Of a stretch of 64,000 nt of DNA, positions 1 to 7,874 are shown piece by piece (position 1 is the first letter of the stretch; every line of letters begins with the position of its first letter). A program made the translations under genes and the position numbers. Origin of the DNA: Henriciella litoralis (GTDB lineage: Bacteria; Pseudomonadota; Alphaproteobacteria; Caulobacterales; Hyphomonadaceae); assembly GCF_002088935.1 (NCBI RefSeq), contig NZ_NCSS01000006.1:2078407-2142406 (forward strand), given 5' to 3'. A model generated the notes under the pieces. It saw nothing but the letters and a program-made list of their open reading frames with translations, ran no database searches and was not told the DNA's origin.

Positions 1-114
1 CACGGCGCCCGTGACGAGCCAGGGCAGGGATTCGTCCGTCTCGCTCACAAGCGCCGCGTGCACAGCGGTGAATTTGGCCGTATCGGCGAGCGAACTGGAA
101 ATCGGATGTCTCAT
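1..114 (-). CDS. N-terminal part of an unrecognised protein, cut by the window edge
   Basis: The ATG at 112-114 opens a reading frame that runs to the window edge (38 codons, no stop). The visible N-terminus starts MRHPISSSLADTAKF and has no signal peptide or membrane segment. The start lies 9 bases after the stop of the acetyltransferase gene, so it is probably the third gene of a minus-strand operon. I do not recognise the family from this fragment. Confidence 0.55.
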   Translation of the reverse strand, partial: MRHPISSSLADTAKFTAVHAALVSETDESLPWLVTGAV

Positions 115-123
115 AGGCCTATT

Positions 124-669
124 CTAGCCTTGCTTGGCCCGCGCAAGCCACGCCTCGGCGGTCTGTCCGTACACATCCCAGACCTGCCCCTCGAAGGGTG
201 GCACTGTGTCTACCTTTCGCAACATCCGGCTCCCCAGCCGCTCGGCAACACGGATAGACGCGATATTCTCAGGCAGGATGGTGTGGATGATCTCGGTCCA
301 GCCGAGCGTGCGAACGGCATAGTCCATCGCCGCTGCAGCCCCTTCGCTTGCATAGCCCTTGCCCCAGGCAGAGCGGCCAAGACCCCAGCCTACCTCGGTG
401 CCCGGCCAGCCATGCGGGCGCCATGGCCCGAGCCGGCCGATCCATGTCCCTGTCGATTTTTCGATGACCGAGAACATGGAAAACCCTTCGATCGTCCAGG
501 CCCCCGTCATGCCGCAAAGGCTCCGCCAGGTAAGCTCCGGCCCCTGAGCCCCGCCGAGAAATCGCATGACGTCCGCGTCAGCATGCATGGCGCACCAGGG
601 CGCGAAGTCCTCGCGCCTTGGCGGACGAAGGATCAGCCTTTCCGTCTCGAGGGTCGGTCCGATCCCCAT
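124..669 (-). CDS. GNAT family N-acetyltransferase (RimJ/RimL-like)
   Basis: 181-residue cytoplasmic acetyltransferase of the GNAT fold that would move an acetyl group from acetyl-CoA to an amine. The N-terminus LETERLILRPPRREDFAPW is the typical start of the RimJ/RimL-like branch. The middle, EVGWGLGRSAWGKGYASEG, contains the acetyl-CoA pyrophosphate-binding loop, followed by ENIASIRVAERLG near the C-terminus. Length matches the family. It lies 12 bases after the lipoprotein gene and 9 before the partial gene, so an operon is likely. The substrate (protein N-terminus, antibiotic or metabolite) cannot be told from sequence. Confidence 0.85.
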   Translation of the reverse strand: MGIGPTLETERLILRPPRREDFAPWCAMHADADVMRFLGGAQGPELTWRSLCGMTGAWTIEGFSMFSVIEKSTGTWIGRLGPWRPHGWPGTEVGWGLGRSAWGKGYASEGAAAAMDYAVRTLGWTEIIHTILPENIASIRVAERLGSRMLRKVDTVPPFEGQVWDVYGQTAEAWLARAKQG

Positions 670-681
670 ACTGAGCCCTGA

Positions 682-1380
682 CTACTCCTGCTCAGCCGGC
701 GCATCGGTACGCGCCTCTTCCTGCTGGAACGCCACATCGACAATCCAGCCCCATGGGCCGCCACGCGACTCTGGTGAGCTGAAGAAGGCCTTCCGCAGCA
801 GGATCGGATACATGTAGAAATTCGAATTCTTGCGCCGCTCGATATCGCTCGCCCGCTCATAGATATAGGTCTCGGCTTCCTCGCCGCTTTGCTGCCCATC
901 ATCGACGCGCGCGGTCCAGCCATCCGGCAGACACTTATCGAGCGTTTCCTTGGCCTCTTTGAAGGCGGCCTCAGCGTTCGGCTTTTCTTCCTCAAACCGC
1001 AAGCTGCTGGCTTCGAAGATATTGCACCGGAATACGTGACTGTCCGGGTCACCCTCATTCCAGCCGGTCAGGATGCCGTGTTTGCAGACAGTCCCCCAGG
1101 GCTGCATGTCGGTTTCAAGCTCGTCCGGGAACGCATTTTCACGCGTCGACGCCCAGCTCAAACCTTCAAAGGGGGCGTCAGGGTTCATCCCTTCGCCGAG
1201 CTTCGCAACCGCTTCGCACGCCGTCAGCGCCGCAAAGCGCCCTTCTGTCTCGGCCGTCTCGACTGTCTCGACCGCCGCAACATCGCCCGTTTCGGCGCTC
1301 TCTTCGTTCGGCGTGTCTGACGTCCCATTTCCACAAGCCGCCAGCAAGGCTGCACTCAGTCCTATTGTCCAAAAACGCAT
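682..1380 (-). CDS. predicted lipoprotein, function unknown
   Basis: 232 residues from the ATG at 1378-1380. This start gives a signal peptide MRFWTIGLSAALLAAC with a lipobox (LLAAC) ending at Cys-16, then a Thr/Glu-rich linker (about residues 17-50). The rest is a soluble domain with several Cys residues and no family I recognise. Upstream in-frame starts exist back to 1575 but would bury the signal peptide and run over the divergent HxlR start, so I reject them. It is likely the first gene of the lipoprotein-GNAT operon. The lipobox and length are seen; envelope location is inferred. Confidence 0.75.
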   Translation of the reverse strand: MRFWTIGLSAALLAACGNGTSDTPNEESAETGDVAAVETVETAETEGRFAALTACEAVAKLGEGMNPDAPFEGLSWASTRENAFPDELETDMQPWGTVCKHGILTGWNEGDPDSHVFRCNIFEASSLRFEEEKPNAEAAFKEAKETLDKCLPDGWTARVDDGQQSGEEAETYIYERASDIERRKNSNFYMYPILLRKAFFSSPESRGGPWGWIVDVAFQQEEARTDAPAEQE

Positions 1381-1504
1381 GATTGTCCCCCATAGATTGG
1401 TGACCCGATATAGGCTCACTTTTAGGCACTTGTCAGCCCCGCCAGAAAGCCGCTCCTGAATAAGCTGGATTTGGATCGCGAACTCATGCAGATATTTTAT
1501 TGTC

Positions 1505-1963
1505 ATGATACCGCTCTCGAAAAAATCGCCTGTCCCTCCGGCCAGTTGCAATCTCGCCAAGGCAATTGACCTCATCGGGGACCGCTGGACCTTACTTATT
1601 CTGAGGTCCGCCCTCTACGGCGTCCGCCGCTTCGATGACTTTCAGGAAGAGCTTGGCATTCCGCGGACCATCCTGTCGGGCAGATTGAAAGATCTGTTCA
1701 AGGCCGGCCTTCTGGCTAAACAGTCCTATAAGCTCGAAGGGCGCCGGGCCAGGTCCGAATATGTTCTCACAGACAAGGGGGAGGCCTTGCGGCCTATCCT
1801 CATCGCGCTGACGCAGTGGGGTGACACCTGGCTGGACAGCGATGGTCAGCCCCCGATCAGCTTCACTGACATGAAAAGCCGCGAAGCCGTGCGCGCCGCC
1901 TTTGTGACCCCTGAAGGCCGCGAGGTGTCAGTCGATAATCTGCGCGTTGTTATCCGCCGCTAG
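1505..1963 (+). CDS. HxlR family winged-helix transcriptional regulator
   Basis: 152 residues. The N-terminal half has the HxlR signature: a single Cys before the first helix (SCNLAKAIDLIGDRWTLLIL) and the recognition region RRFDDFQEELGIPRTILSGR, followed by the wing GRRARSEYVLTDKGEAL. HxlR proteins are small DNA-binding regulators that often use the N-terminal Cys to sense electrophiles or oxidants. It diverges from the lipoprotein gene (start 1380), leaving a 124-base shared promoter region. Its TAG overlaps the stop of the convergent TadG-like gene in CTAG. The C-terminal 45 residues are longer than the minimal HxlR domain and of unknown role. Confidence 0.88.
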   Translation: MIPLSKKSPVPPASCNLAKAIDLIGDRWTLLILRSALYGVRRFDDFQEELGIPRTILSGRLKDLFKAGLLAKQSYKLEGRRARSEYVLTDKGEALRPILIALTQWGDTWLDSDGQPPISFTDMKSREAVRAAFVTPEGREVSVDNLRVVIRR

Positions 1964-3486
1964 CGAGCGAGATAAAGCTGCAGAATGTCATCGGCGATTG
2001 AACTGAACGCGGCATCGAGCTGCCTGGCATCCGGGACATCAAGATAGTATTCCGGGCCCGTCGCGCAGGCTTTCAGCAGCTTGTCCGAGCGATCATCAGC
2101 CAGCTCAAGCCGGATCGTATAGACAATCAGTCCGTCCCTTTTGGCATTGGTACAAGCTTCCAGCGTTCGCTTGTCCATTTCCTGCCAGATGTCCTGTTGT
2201 GACGCGCCCGTAGACAGTCCAAGGCGTCCGTTCGCGAGATAGCCATAGGCTGAATAGTCACTGCCGCGCCCATCATAACGCTTGGAGATATGATTGTTGC
2301 CGTCCGTCAGCAGGATGAGGATCTTGTCGACACTCTTGTCTGAATAAGGCGCCCCCTGCCCAAAAGGTATTGAGGGTGAGAGCACACGCCATCCCCAGGC
2401 CACACCTTCAGTTATATTGGTGCTGCCTTCGGCTTTCAGCGCATCGATCTCGCTGCGCACAAGAGCGAGGTTTTCAGTCAACGGTGTGATCGGCCGGGTC
2501 GCACAGTTAAAGCCGGGGCCGATTGGCGTATCGACGTCCGAAAAGAACCGGTAATTGCTTTTCTTGCTTATCCTGCGGTTATTCAGCTGGCCGGTGATCG
2601 GGTTAAGGCCGTATTTGACGACATTTCCGATCCTTCCCAAGACGCCTCCGGACCCGGTGCCATCATACAGATAGTCGTTGCCGTAGCTTCTGCGGTCGTC
2701 CGGCTCGTCGGGATAAAAGCTTGGCGTGAAGAGGGTTTCTGCGTCGGACCTGGAGGGGCGCGTGTCGTCGACATCATATGGATAGGTTCGCGCCTCTACA
2801 CAGCCGGGCCATGCCTCGCCGAGCACATCGTAAAGCGCGGTGCGACTGACATTCGGCAGCAAATTCGTCGCGCTGACATCAGACTTGCCGTTCTTATCGA
2901 TCCAGTTCTTTTTCCACTTGGTTGGACCGACATTTACCCATGTCGTGAACGGCACAACGGCAAACTTGCGGTTTTGCGTTTTCGACGTCCCGGCATCGAT
3001 CTTGTCGACGAGCAATTTGGAAGCAGACTGAAGGCGTTTCAGCTTGTCGCCTTCCATTGACCCGGTCGTATCGAGCGACAGCGCGATCTCAAACGTCCGC
3101 TCGCTATAACGCACCTCGGATGTGCGCGCGACATTCAGCTCACCAATACCGATGAGCCCCAGAAGCGTTGTCGGTATGTGAGCATCGACATTAGCCGTCA
3201 GGTTGTCGCCATCCCGATTAAGCTGGAATTTTTCGATGACCAGGTTCCGGCCCTTCATTTCCTCAAGAAACAGGCGTTCCGCGGTCTCTTTCAATTGTGT
3301 GTCGGACAGCTCACCGGATTCGTGCGCCACATAGAGCAGGGCGGCATCAAGCGCCGATTGCGCCTCGACGCTCGCAGTTCTCTGGCGGGTCATATCGATC
3401 GCACCCCCCGCCAACGCCAATATAGGCAACAGGCAAAGCGCGAAAATCATCGCTGTATTTCCGCGAACATCGCGCCATAAATTCAT
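1960..3486 (-). CDS. TadE/TadG-like pilus assembly protein with VWA domain
   Basis: 508 residues. Residues 1-35 carry a TadE/TadG-type N-terminus (RDVRGNTAMIFALCLLPIL) with one membrane segment. A von Willebrand A domain begins near residue 136, with MIDAS-like LDTTGSM (Asp-139). Later come ILLTDGNN and a C-terminal stretch that closes the VWA fold. TadG proteins belong to Flp/Tad pilus systems or to isolated Flp-related surface proteins. GGAG lies 8 bases before the ATG at 3484-3486, so I prefer this over the ATG 27 bases upstream. No other tad gene is adjacent, though a lone Flp pilin sits at 17.8 kb. Confidence 0.82.
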   Translation of the reverse strand: MNLWRDVRGNTAMIFALCLLPILALAGGAIDMTRQRTASVEAQSALDAALLYVAHESGELSDTQLKETAERLFLEEMKGRNLVIEKFQLNRDGDNLTANVDAHIPTTLLGLIGIGELNVARTSEVRYSERTFEIALSLDTTGSMEGDKLKRLQSASKLLVDKIDAGTSKTQNRKFAVVPFTTWVNVGPTKWKKNWIDKNGKSDVSATNLLPNVSRTALYDVLGEAWPGCVEARTYPYDVDDTRPSRSDAETLFTPSFYPDEPDDRRSYGNDYLYDGTGSGGVLGRIGNVVKYGLNPITGQLNNRRISKKSNYRFFSDVDTPIGPGFNCATRPITPLTENLALVRSEIDALKAEGSTNITEGVAWGWRVLSPSIPFGQGAPYSDKSVDKILILLTDGNNHISKRYDGRGSDYSAYGYLANGRLGLSTGASQQDIWQEMDKRTLEACTNAKRDGLIVYTIRLELADDRSDKLLKACATGPEYYLDVPDARQLDAAFSSIADDILQLYLAR

Positions 3487-3582
3487 CAGGTCTCTCCAGG
3501 CTGGCGGCACCATGTCATGTCCAGCTGAAGACGGCGTTTTCTCGGTTCGTAAAATTTGAAATACTTTGATTTTAGGCGCTTT

Positions 3583-4131
3583 TCAGCGTGAGCCGCCCCA
3601 GACCCTGAGCGGGTCGAAGGCGCCCTCTTCGGCAGCGGCCTTCAATTCCTCAATCTGGCGCATCACGGGGCTGGCCTGATCAGATGATCGACCATCCTGA
3701 TAGAGCGCCGCATCCAGGCGACAAATCCGGCTGTAGAGGTTCTCTGACTCTTCAACGAGATCGAGAAAATTATCTGGCAAACCGCGCCCGCGTTGCTTTG
3801 ATGGATCGAGCGGCGCGCCATCGCGCGTCATGCGATACTTCTTCTTCAGCGCATCCTCGCGAGACATGTCGCCCTCGCGTACGGCCCGCTGCATCACCAG
3901 CCAACCGGCGGCCAGCATAAGCTGCGTCGAAAGCTGCATGCTCCATGCGGCATAGGTGAGACCTGCTTCCCGCGGCAGGGATTTCGACATGTCGCGGCCC
4001 GGCCCATCAAGATAGGAGGCCGTCTTTTCAACGAGGCCCATCCCGTCTGCAAAGACCTTGTCGAAGACGCGGCTTGCCGTGAAGTCCGGCTGGTTTGGGT
4101 CTTCCGACGCTGGATCTTGCAAAGCTGGCAT
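3583..4131 (-). CDS. rcdA: RcdA, regulator of CtrA degradation (DUF1465)
   Basis: 182 residues matching the DUF1465/RcdA family in length and sequence: FDKVFADGMGLVEKTASYL, then TYAAWSMQLSTQLMLAAGWL, QRAVREGDMS and FDPLRVWGGSR at the C-terminus. In Caulobacter RcdA is an adaptor that, with CpdR and PopA, delivers the master regulator CtrA to the ClpXP protease at the cell pole. The DUF1192 gene lies upstream on the same strand, as often in this order. A TTAA pair that resembles a CtrA site lies about 65-78 bases before the start. The family call is firm; conservation of the mechanism here is inferred. Confidence 0.88.
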   Translation of the reverse strand: MPALQDPASEDPNQPDFTASRVFDKVFADGMGLVEKTASYLDGPGRDMSKSLPREAGLTYAAWSMQLSTQLMLAAGWLVMQRAVREGDMSREDALKKKYRMTRDGAPLDPSKQRGRGLPDNFLDLVEESENLYSRICRLDAALYQDGRSSDQASPVMRQIEELKAAAEEGAFDPLRVWGGSR

Positions 4132-4195
4132 GTGTCACTCTTGAAGGTGTCTGGACCGGGGGTCTGATGTGCGCGCAAACTATGACGGTTCGGGT

Positions 4196-4209
4196 TTAAA
4201 GGGTCTTAA
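4196..4209 (-). promoter_or_regulatory. possible CtrA-like site upstream of rcdA (TTAA-N6-TTAA)
   Basis: TTAA at 4196-4199 and TTAA at 4206-4209 are separated by 6 bases, 65-78 bases before the rcdA start. The CtrA consensus is TTAA-N7-TTAAC, so the spacing is one short. CtrA control of rcdA is known in Caulobacter; whether this imperfect site is used is open. Confidence 0.3.
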
Positions 4210-4223
4210 AGCCAAGCGGCAAA

Positions 4224-4394
4224 TCACGTTTTGAAGATGTCTTCAGCAGCAGATTTATGCGCCTGTTTCTTGTGGATTTCGGCCTCGCAGGCCGCAATAT
4301 CAGCCTTTAGCGTTTCAATTCTCGCCTTTAGCTCATCGACCGAAAGCAGCTCCAGATCCACCTTCGTCTTTTTGGTCGGCTCGTCTTCAAACAT
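4224..4394 (-). CDS. DUF1192 family small protein
   Basis: 56 residues: an acidic/Lys start (MFEDEPTKKTK), the family core LLSVDELKARIETLKADI, then a short coiled-coil helix with AEIHKKQAHKSAAEDIFK at the end. This core and length define DUF1192, a small alphaproteobacterial protein of unknown function usually found near rcdA. It is on the same strand as rcdA, 92 bases upstream. The predicted coiled coil suggests a protein-binding role, which is inference. Confidence 0.82.
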   Translation of the reverse strand: MFEDEPTKKTKVDLELLSVDELKARIETLKADIAACEAEIHKKQAHKSAAEDIFKT

Positions 4395-4504
4395 TGTACG
4401 CGTCTTCCCTGATGACTACCTAGTCTGCTCACAGGCAAGGCCAGCCGCGCTTTTAAATCAAGCGGTAATCCCTGTCCCAACTTATTCGATATCGGAGCGC
4501 CCGC

Positions 4505-5479
4505 ATGCCCAGCCAAATGAAAGCCATTATTGCCGAAGATGGAAAGCCCCTGCGTCTGGGCGATGTCGACCGGCCAGAGCTCGGCCCGCATGACGTACTT
4601 GTCAAAGTCGCCGCCGCTGGCCTCAACCGGGCTGATCTGGTGCAGCGCGCTGGGCATTACCCGCCGCCGCCAGGTGCTTCGACAATCATGGGGCTTGAAT
4701 GCGCCGGCACGATTGCCGAGGTCGGCAGCAAGGTCACCAAGTGGAAAGAAGGCGACAAGGTCTGCGCCCTCCTCGCAGGCGGCGGCTATGCCGAGTTCTG
4801 CGCCGTCGATGAAGGCTCGCTGCTACCCATCCCGGACAACCTCTCAATGGTCGAAGCTGCCGCCCTGCCCGAAGCCATGATGACCGTTTACGCCAATCTC
4901 TTCATGCGCTGCGCCTTTGCCGAGGGAGAGAGCCTGCTCATGCATGGCGGCACCTCCGGCATCGGCTCAATGGCCATCCAGATGGCAAAGTCTGCTGGCG
5001 CCAGCGAGATCTGGACGACAGCTGGCTCCGACGAAAAGTGTGAGGCGGCCCGCGGCTTCGGCGCAACCCGGCCGATCAACTACAAGACCGAAGACTTCGA
5101 GGATGTTGTGCGCGACGGCGGCGGCGCTGACGTCATTTTCGACATGGTTGGCGGCGACTATGTTCAGAAGAATATTTCAGCGGCAAAGATCAATGGCCGC
5201 ATCTGCAACATTGCCTATCTGAACGGGCCAAAGGTTGAGCTCAATCTGATGCCGATCATGCTGAAACGTCTGATCCTGACAGGGACGACCCTCCGCGCTC
5301 GGCCCGTCGCCGAAAAAGCGGATATCCGTGAAGCTGTAGAGCGCCGGTTCTGGCCGGAAGTTGCGGCAGGAAAGATCGTGCCGGTTATTGATACGGTCTA
5401 TCCAATCGCAGAGGCGGAAGCTGCGCAGGCAGCCATGTCCAAAGGCGGACATATCGGCAAGATTCTACTTGAGATGTAG
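4505..5479 (+). CDS. NAD(P)H quinone oxidoreductase (zinc-independent MDR superfamily, PIG3-like)
   Basis: 324 residues of the quinone oxidoreductase branch of medium-chain dehydrogenases. The N-terminal GroES-like domain has GLNRADLVQRAGHYPPPPG and GLECAGTIAEVGSKV. The Rossmann domain contains GGTSGIGSMAIQMAKSAGA, the NADPH-binding motif. The structural-zinc Cys cluster of alcohol dehydrogenases is absent, as expected for this branch. It would reduce quinones or related enones with NADPH in the cytoplasm. GGAG lies 7 bases before the ATG. It diverges from DUF1192, with 110 bases between. Confidence 0.88.
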   Translation: MPSQMKAIIAEDGKPLRLGDVDRPELGPHDVLVKVAAAGLNRADLVQRAGHYPPPPGASTIMGLECAGTIAEVGSKVTKWKEGDKVCALLAGGGYAEFCAVDEGSLLPIPDNLSMVEAAALPEAMMTVYANLFMRCAFAEGESLLMHGGTSGIGSMAIQMAKSAGASEIWTTAGSDEKCEAARGFGATRPINYKTEDFEDVVRDGGGADVIFDMVGGDYVQKNISAAKINGRICNIAYLNGPKVELNLMPIMLKRLILTGTTLRARPVAEKADIREAVERRFWPEVAAGKIVPVIDTVYPIAEAEAAQAAMSKGGHIGKILLEM

Positions 5480-5546
5480 GCACTTTAACCGACGGCCTTC
5501 AATAGCGTCTGTCTGTTCCAAGATTTAAATAATCAGCATTTTGCGG

Positions 5547-5571
5547 TCGCACACACGTAATTAGTGTGCGA
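5547..5571. promoter_or_regulatory. 8-bp inverted repeat between the oxidoreductase and the histidine kinase
   Basis: TCGCACAC at 5547-5554 and GTGTGCGA at 5564-5571 are perfect arms around a 9-base AT-rich centre. There is no T-tract, so it is a poor intrinsic terminator. It lies 60 bases before the kinase start, a position that would suit an operator. Confidence 0.4.
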
Positions 5572-5630
5572 TACTCGCCCTGTGCAATGCTGGCTGATAA
5601 ATCGGTCAGGTTTGGGTCTGGAGACCGATA

Positions 5631-7022
5631 GTGCCACACCGAATTGAATCTTTGAGGAAAAACCTCGACCGTCTCGAAACCGATTTCGACACGCTCGCGA
5701 GTTCAATCCCCCAGCTCGCCTGGATGGCGGACGCCGAAGGCAACATCTTCTGGTACAATCAGCGCTGGTATGACTTCACCGGAACAGAACTTGACGACGT
5801 CGAGGGCTGGAAGTGGCAAAGCGTTCATCACCCCGATCATGTTGACCGCGTCGTCGCCAAGGTAAAACAGTCCTTTGCTGCCCAGCTTCCATGGGAAGAT
5901 CTGTTTCCACTGCGCAGCGCGGATGGCGTTTATCGCTGGTTCCTGACGCGAGCCCGTCCTGTCCGCGACGACAACGGGAAAGTGGTGCGCTGGTTCGGCA
6001 CCAATACTGACGTGACCGAGCAGAAGAATATTGAAGAACGCCAGGTTCTTCTGATGCGCGAGATCGACCATCGCGCAAAGAACGCGCTGACCGTCGCCCA
6101 AGCCATCGTCAATCTCAGCCATGCCGACACGATCGAGGACTTTCGCGCCGCCGTTAGTGAGCGCCTCGGCGCCCTGTCGCGCGCCTATGGCCTGCTGGCC
6201 GATGCCCGCTGGGAGAGCGCAGACCTCAAAAAACTGGTCCACGACGAAGTCGTCCGGGTGGCCGGCCGCGACAATCCCCATGTTGAGATCAAGGGCAAGT
6301 CGGTAGAGCTTCGCCCCGAGCAGGCCCAGACCATTGGTCTTATCCTGCACGAGCTGACAGTGAACGCCGCCCGTTTCGGCGCCCTCTCTCAAGAGAATGG
6401 GCGTCTTGAGATCGACTGGCGCGAAAATGAGAGCCGCATCACGCTCAACTGGCGCGAAAGCGGTGGCCCGGTCACGCAAGCGCCTGACCGCACCGGCTTT
6501 GGCACTGGCGTGATCGACCGGCTTGCCGAAGACTTTGACGGCCGCCTGCTGCGCGAATGGCGCCCGGACGGCATCGCCGTGACGCTCTCGATCAATAGCG
6601 GCGAGATCAATGATACTCCGGCCAGCCGCACGCGCGTGCCAATTGCCGCAAGTGCAAACCGCAAGCCTCGGATTCTGATCGTTGAAGATGAGCCGATGAC
6701 GGCGCTCGACCTCGAAATGCGGTTGTCCGATGCCAATTACGATGTGATGGGCCCGGCCGGCTCCCTGCTCGGCGCCAAAAATGAACTGGAGCATGGCTTG
6801 CCGGACATCGCCCTGCTCGACACAAATTTGCGCGGGGAAAAGAGCTATGGCCTTGCCATCAAGCTGCGCTCAGAAGGTGTTCCCGTCATTTTCTGCACCG
6901 GATATGAAGAGCTTGAGGATCTACCCGAAAGCCTATTGGACTGCCCGGTCATCTCAAAACCATTCCGCGACGAAGTTTTGATGTCGACGCTGGAATCAGC
7001 CCTCGTCCGCGAAAAAGTCTAG
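5631..7022 (+). CDS. PAS-HWE histidine kinase fused to a receiver domain
   Basis: 463 residues from a GTG start with GGAG about 8 bases upstream. Residues 20-130 form a PAS/PAC sensor (QLAWMADAEGNIFWYNQRWYDF; WFGTNTDVTEQK). Residues 143-325 form an HWE-family kinase: phospho-acceptor His-147 in REIDHRAKNAL, N-box LHELTVNAARFGAL (Asn-245), and WRESGGP with GFGTGVIDRL. Residues 346-460 form a receiver with acidic VEDE, phospho-acceptor Asp-397 (LLDTNL) and Lys-443 (SKPF). No membrane segment is visible, so it senses a cytoplasmic signal, perhaps light or redox as for many alphaproteobacterial HWE kinases (inference). No response regulator with an output domain is adjacent. Confidence 0.9.
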   Translation: MPHRIESLRKNLDRLETDFDTLASSIPQLAWMADAEGNIFWYNQRWYDFTGTELDDVEGWKWQSVHHPDHVDRVVAKVKQSFAAQLPWEDLFPLRSADGVYRWFLTRARPVRDDNGKVVRWFGTNTDVTEQKNIEERQVLLMREIDHRAKNALTVAQAIVNLSHADTIEDFRAAVSERLGALSRAYGLLADARWESADLKKLVHDEVVRVAGRDNPHVEIKGKSVELRPEQAQTIGLILHELTVNAARFGALSQENGRLEIDWRENESRITLNWRESGGPVTQAPDRTGFGTGVIDRLAEDFDGRLLREWRPDGIAVTLSINSGEINDTPASRTRVPIAASANRKPRILIVEDEPMTALDLEMRLSDANYDVMGPAGSLLGAKNELEHGLPDIALLDTNLRGEKSYGLAIKLRSEGVPVIFCTGYEELEDLPESLLDCPVISKPFRDEVLMSTLESALVREKV

Positions 7023-7086
7023 GCGCGAGAAAAGCCCCTCGAATGGGGCGATAGATTTCGCATCATTGCTCGTCTAATATCGATTG

Positions 7087-7815
7087 ATGACGAGTGATGT
7101 GCCCGCCCCTGATCATAATGGTATTGCCAGGCTTGCTGAGCGGGTTCTCGTCGCCCGGACCGGCAGTGAGCCGCTTGTCGTCGCGATAACCGGGTCCGTC
7201 GCGTCCGGCAAATCGACACTCGCTGAACATCTTTCCGGCCACCTTGCCAAAAAGCTCACCGTCGAAACCATTTCGACCGATGGGTTTCTCTTTCCCAATA
7301 GTGTCCTCGAGGCGCGCGATCTGATGATGCGCAAGGGGTTTCCGGAAACCTTCGACAGATACGCCATGGCCGCTGCGATCCATGCCGTGCGCACTGGTCC
7401 GGCGGTCTTTCCGGCGCACAGTCATGTCATCTACGACATAGACCCAGCCCTTGCCCGCACAATTACCGCCCCGGACGTCCTCATCCTCGAAGGCCTCGGC
7501 TTTGCCCCGCTTTCTCAGGGCGAGCGCCCCTCCACAGAGCCAGACCTCCTCGTCTATCTCGATGCCGAGACCGAGCATATCGAAGCCTGGTTCCTGGAGC
7601 GCTTCATGCGCTTCTGGCATGCGGCAGAACACGACCCAAATTCATTCTATGTCCGCTTCCGCAATATGAGCGAAGACGAGGCCCGCGAATTTGCCCGCAT
7701 CGCCGTCTGGGACAAGATCAACCTGCCCAACCTCGAAAATCATATCCTGCCGCTACGCGAGCATGCCGATGTGGTTGTAAAGAAAAGCCGAAGCCATCTA
7801 CTTCACGTGGGTTAG
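7087..7815 (+). CDS. type I pantothenate kinase-like P-loop kinase (CoaA/uridine kinase fold)
   Basis: 242 residues. The Walker A loop ITGSVASGKSTL lies near residues 34-45, followed by STDGFLFPN and RKGFPETFDRYAM, both hallmarks of bacterial CoaA. The middle ILEGLGFA and the C-terminal FYVRFRNMSEDEAREFARIAVWDKINLPNL (checked in parts) match too. CoaA makes 4'-phosphopantothenate, the first step to coenzyme A. The protein is about 70 residues shorter than E. coli CoaA (316), so another nucleoside-kinase-like substrate is possible. The start could be the TTG at 7084; I use the ATG that follows. The IS element lies 14 bases after its stop. Confidence 0.78.
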   Translation: MTSDVPAPDHNGIARLAERVLVARTGSEPLVVAITGSVASGKSTLAEHLSGHLAKKLTVETISTDGFLFPNSVLEARDLMMRKGFPETFDRYAMAAAIHAVRTGPAVFPAHSHVIYDIDPALARTITAPDVLILEGLGFAPLSQGERPSTEPDLLVYLDAETEHIEAWFLERFMRFWHAAEHDPNSFYVRFRNMSEDEAREFARIAVWDKINLPNLENHILPLREHADVVVKKSRSHLLHVG

Positions 7816-7821
7816 ACCAGG

Positions 7822-7829
7822 CAAAAAAG
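7822..7829. repeat. left target-site duplication of the IS1595-family element
   Basis: CAAAAAAG, repeated exactly at 9921-9928 directly outside the right inverted repeat. Eight bases is the usual duplication length for the IS1595 family. Confidence 0.85.
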
Positions 7830-7855
7830 CCTAATATCATACAAAGCGTACCCAA
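7830..7855 (+). repeat. left terminal inverted repeat of the element
   Basis: Starts CCTAATATCATAC and ends CGTACCCAA at 7847-7855. It pairs with 9895-9920 at 20 of 26 positions. Confidence 0.85.
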
Positions 7856-7874
7856 TCGCTCCGGGGTATGCTAG

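Noticed and set aside
1178..1459. Other-frame reading frames inside the lipoprotein gene
   Set aside because: They are shadows of a GC-rich coding sequence, with low-complexity Ser/Arg composition and no ribosome site.
682..1575. Longer start of the lipoprotein gene at 1575
   Set aside because: It would overlap the HxlR start and hide the signal peptide; the ATG at 1380 gives a clean lipobox.
3604..3625. REP-like sequence in the rcdA end
   Set aside because: CCCTGAGCGGGTCGAAGG resembles the REP unit, but it encodes the conserved FDPLRVWGG end of RcdA, so the likeness is probably chance.
5703..6794. Long minus-strand frame of 363 codons opposite the histidine kinase
   Set aside because: Shadow frame; the kinase on the other strand has all its motifs.
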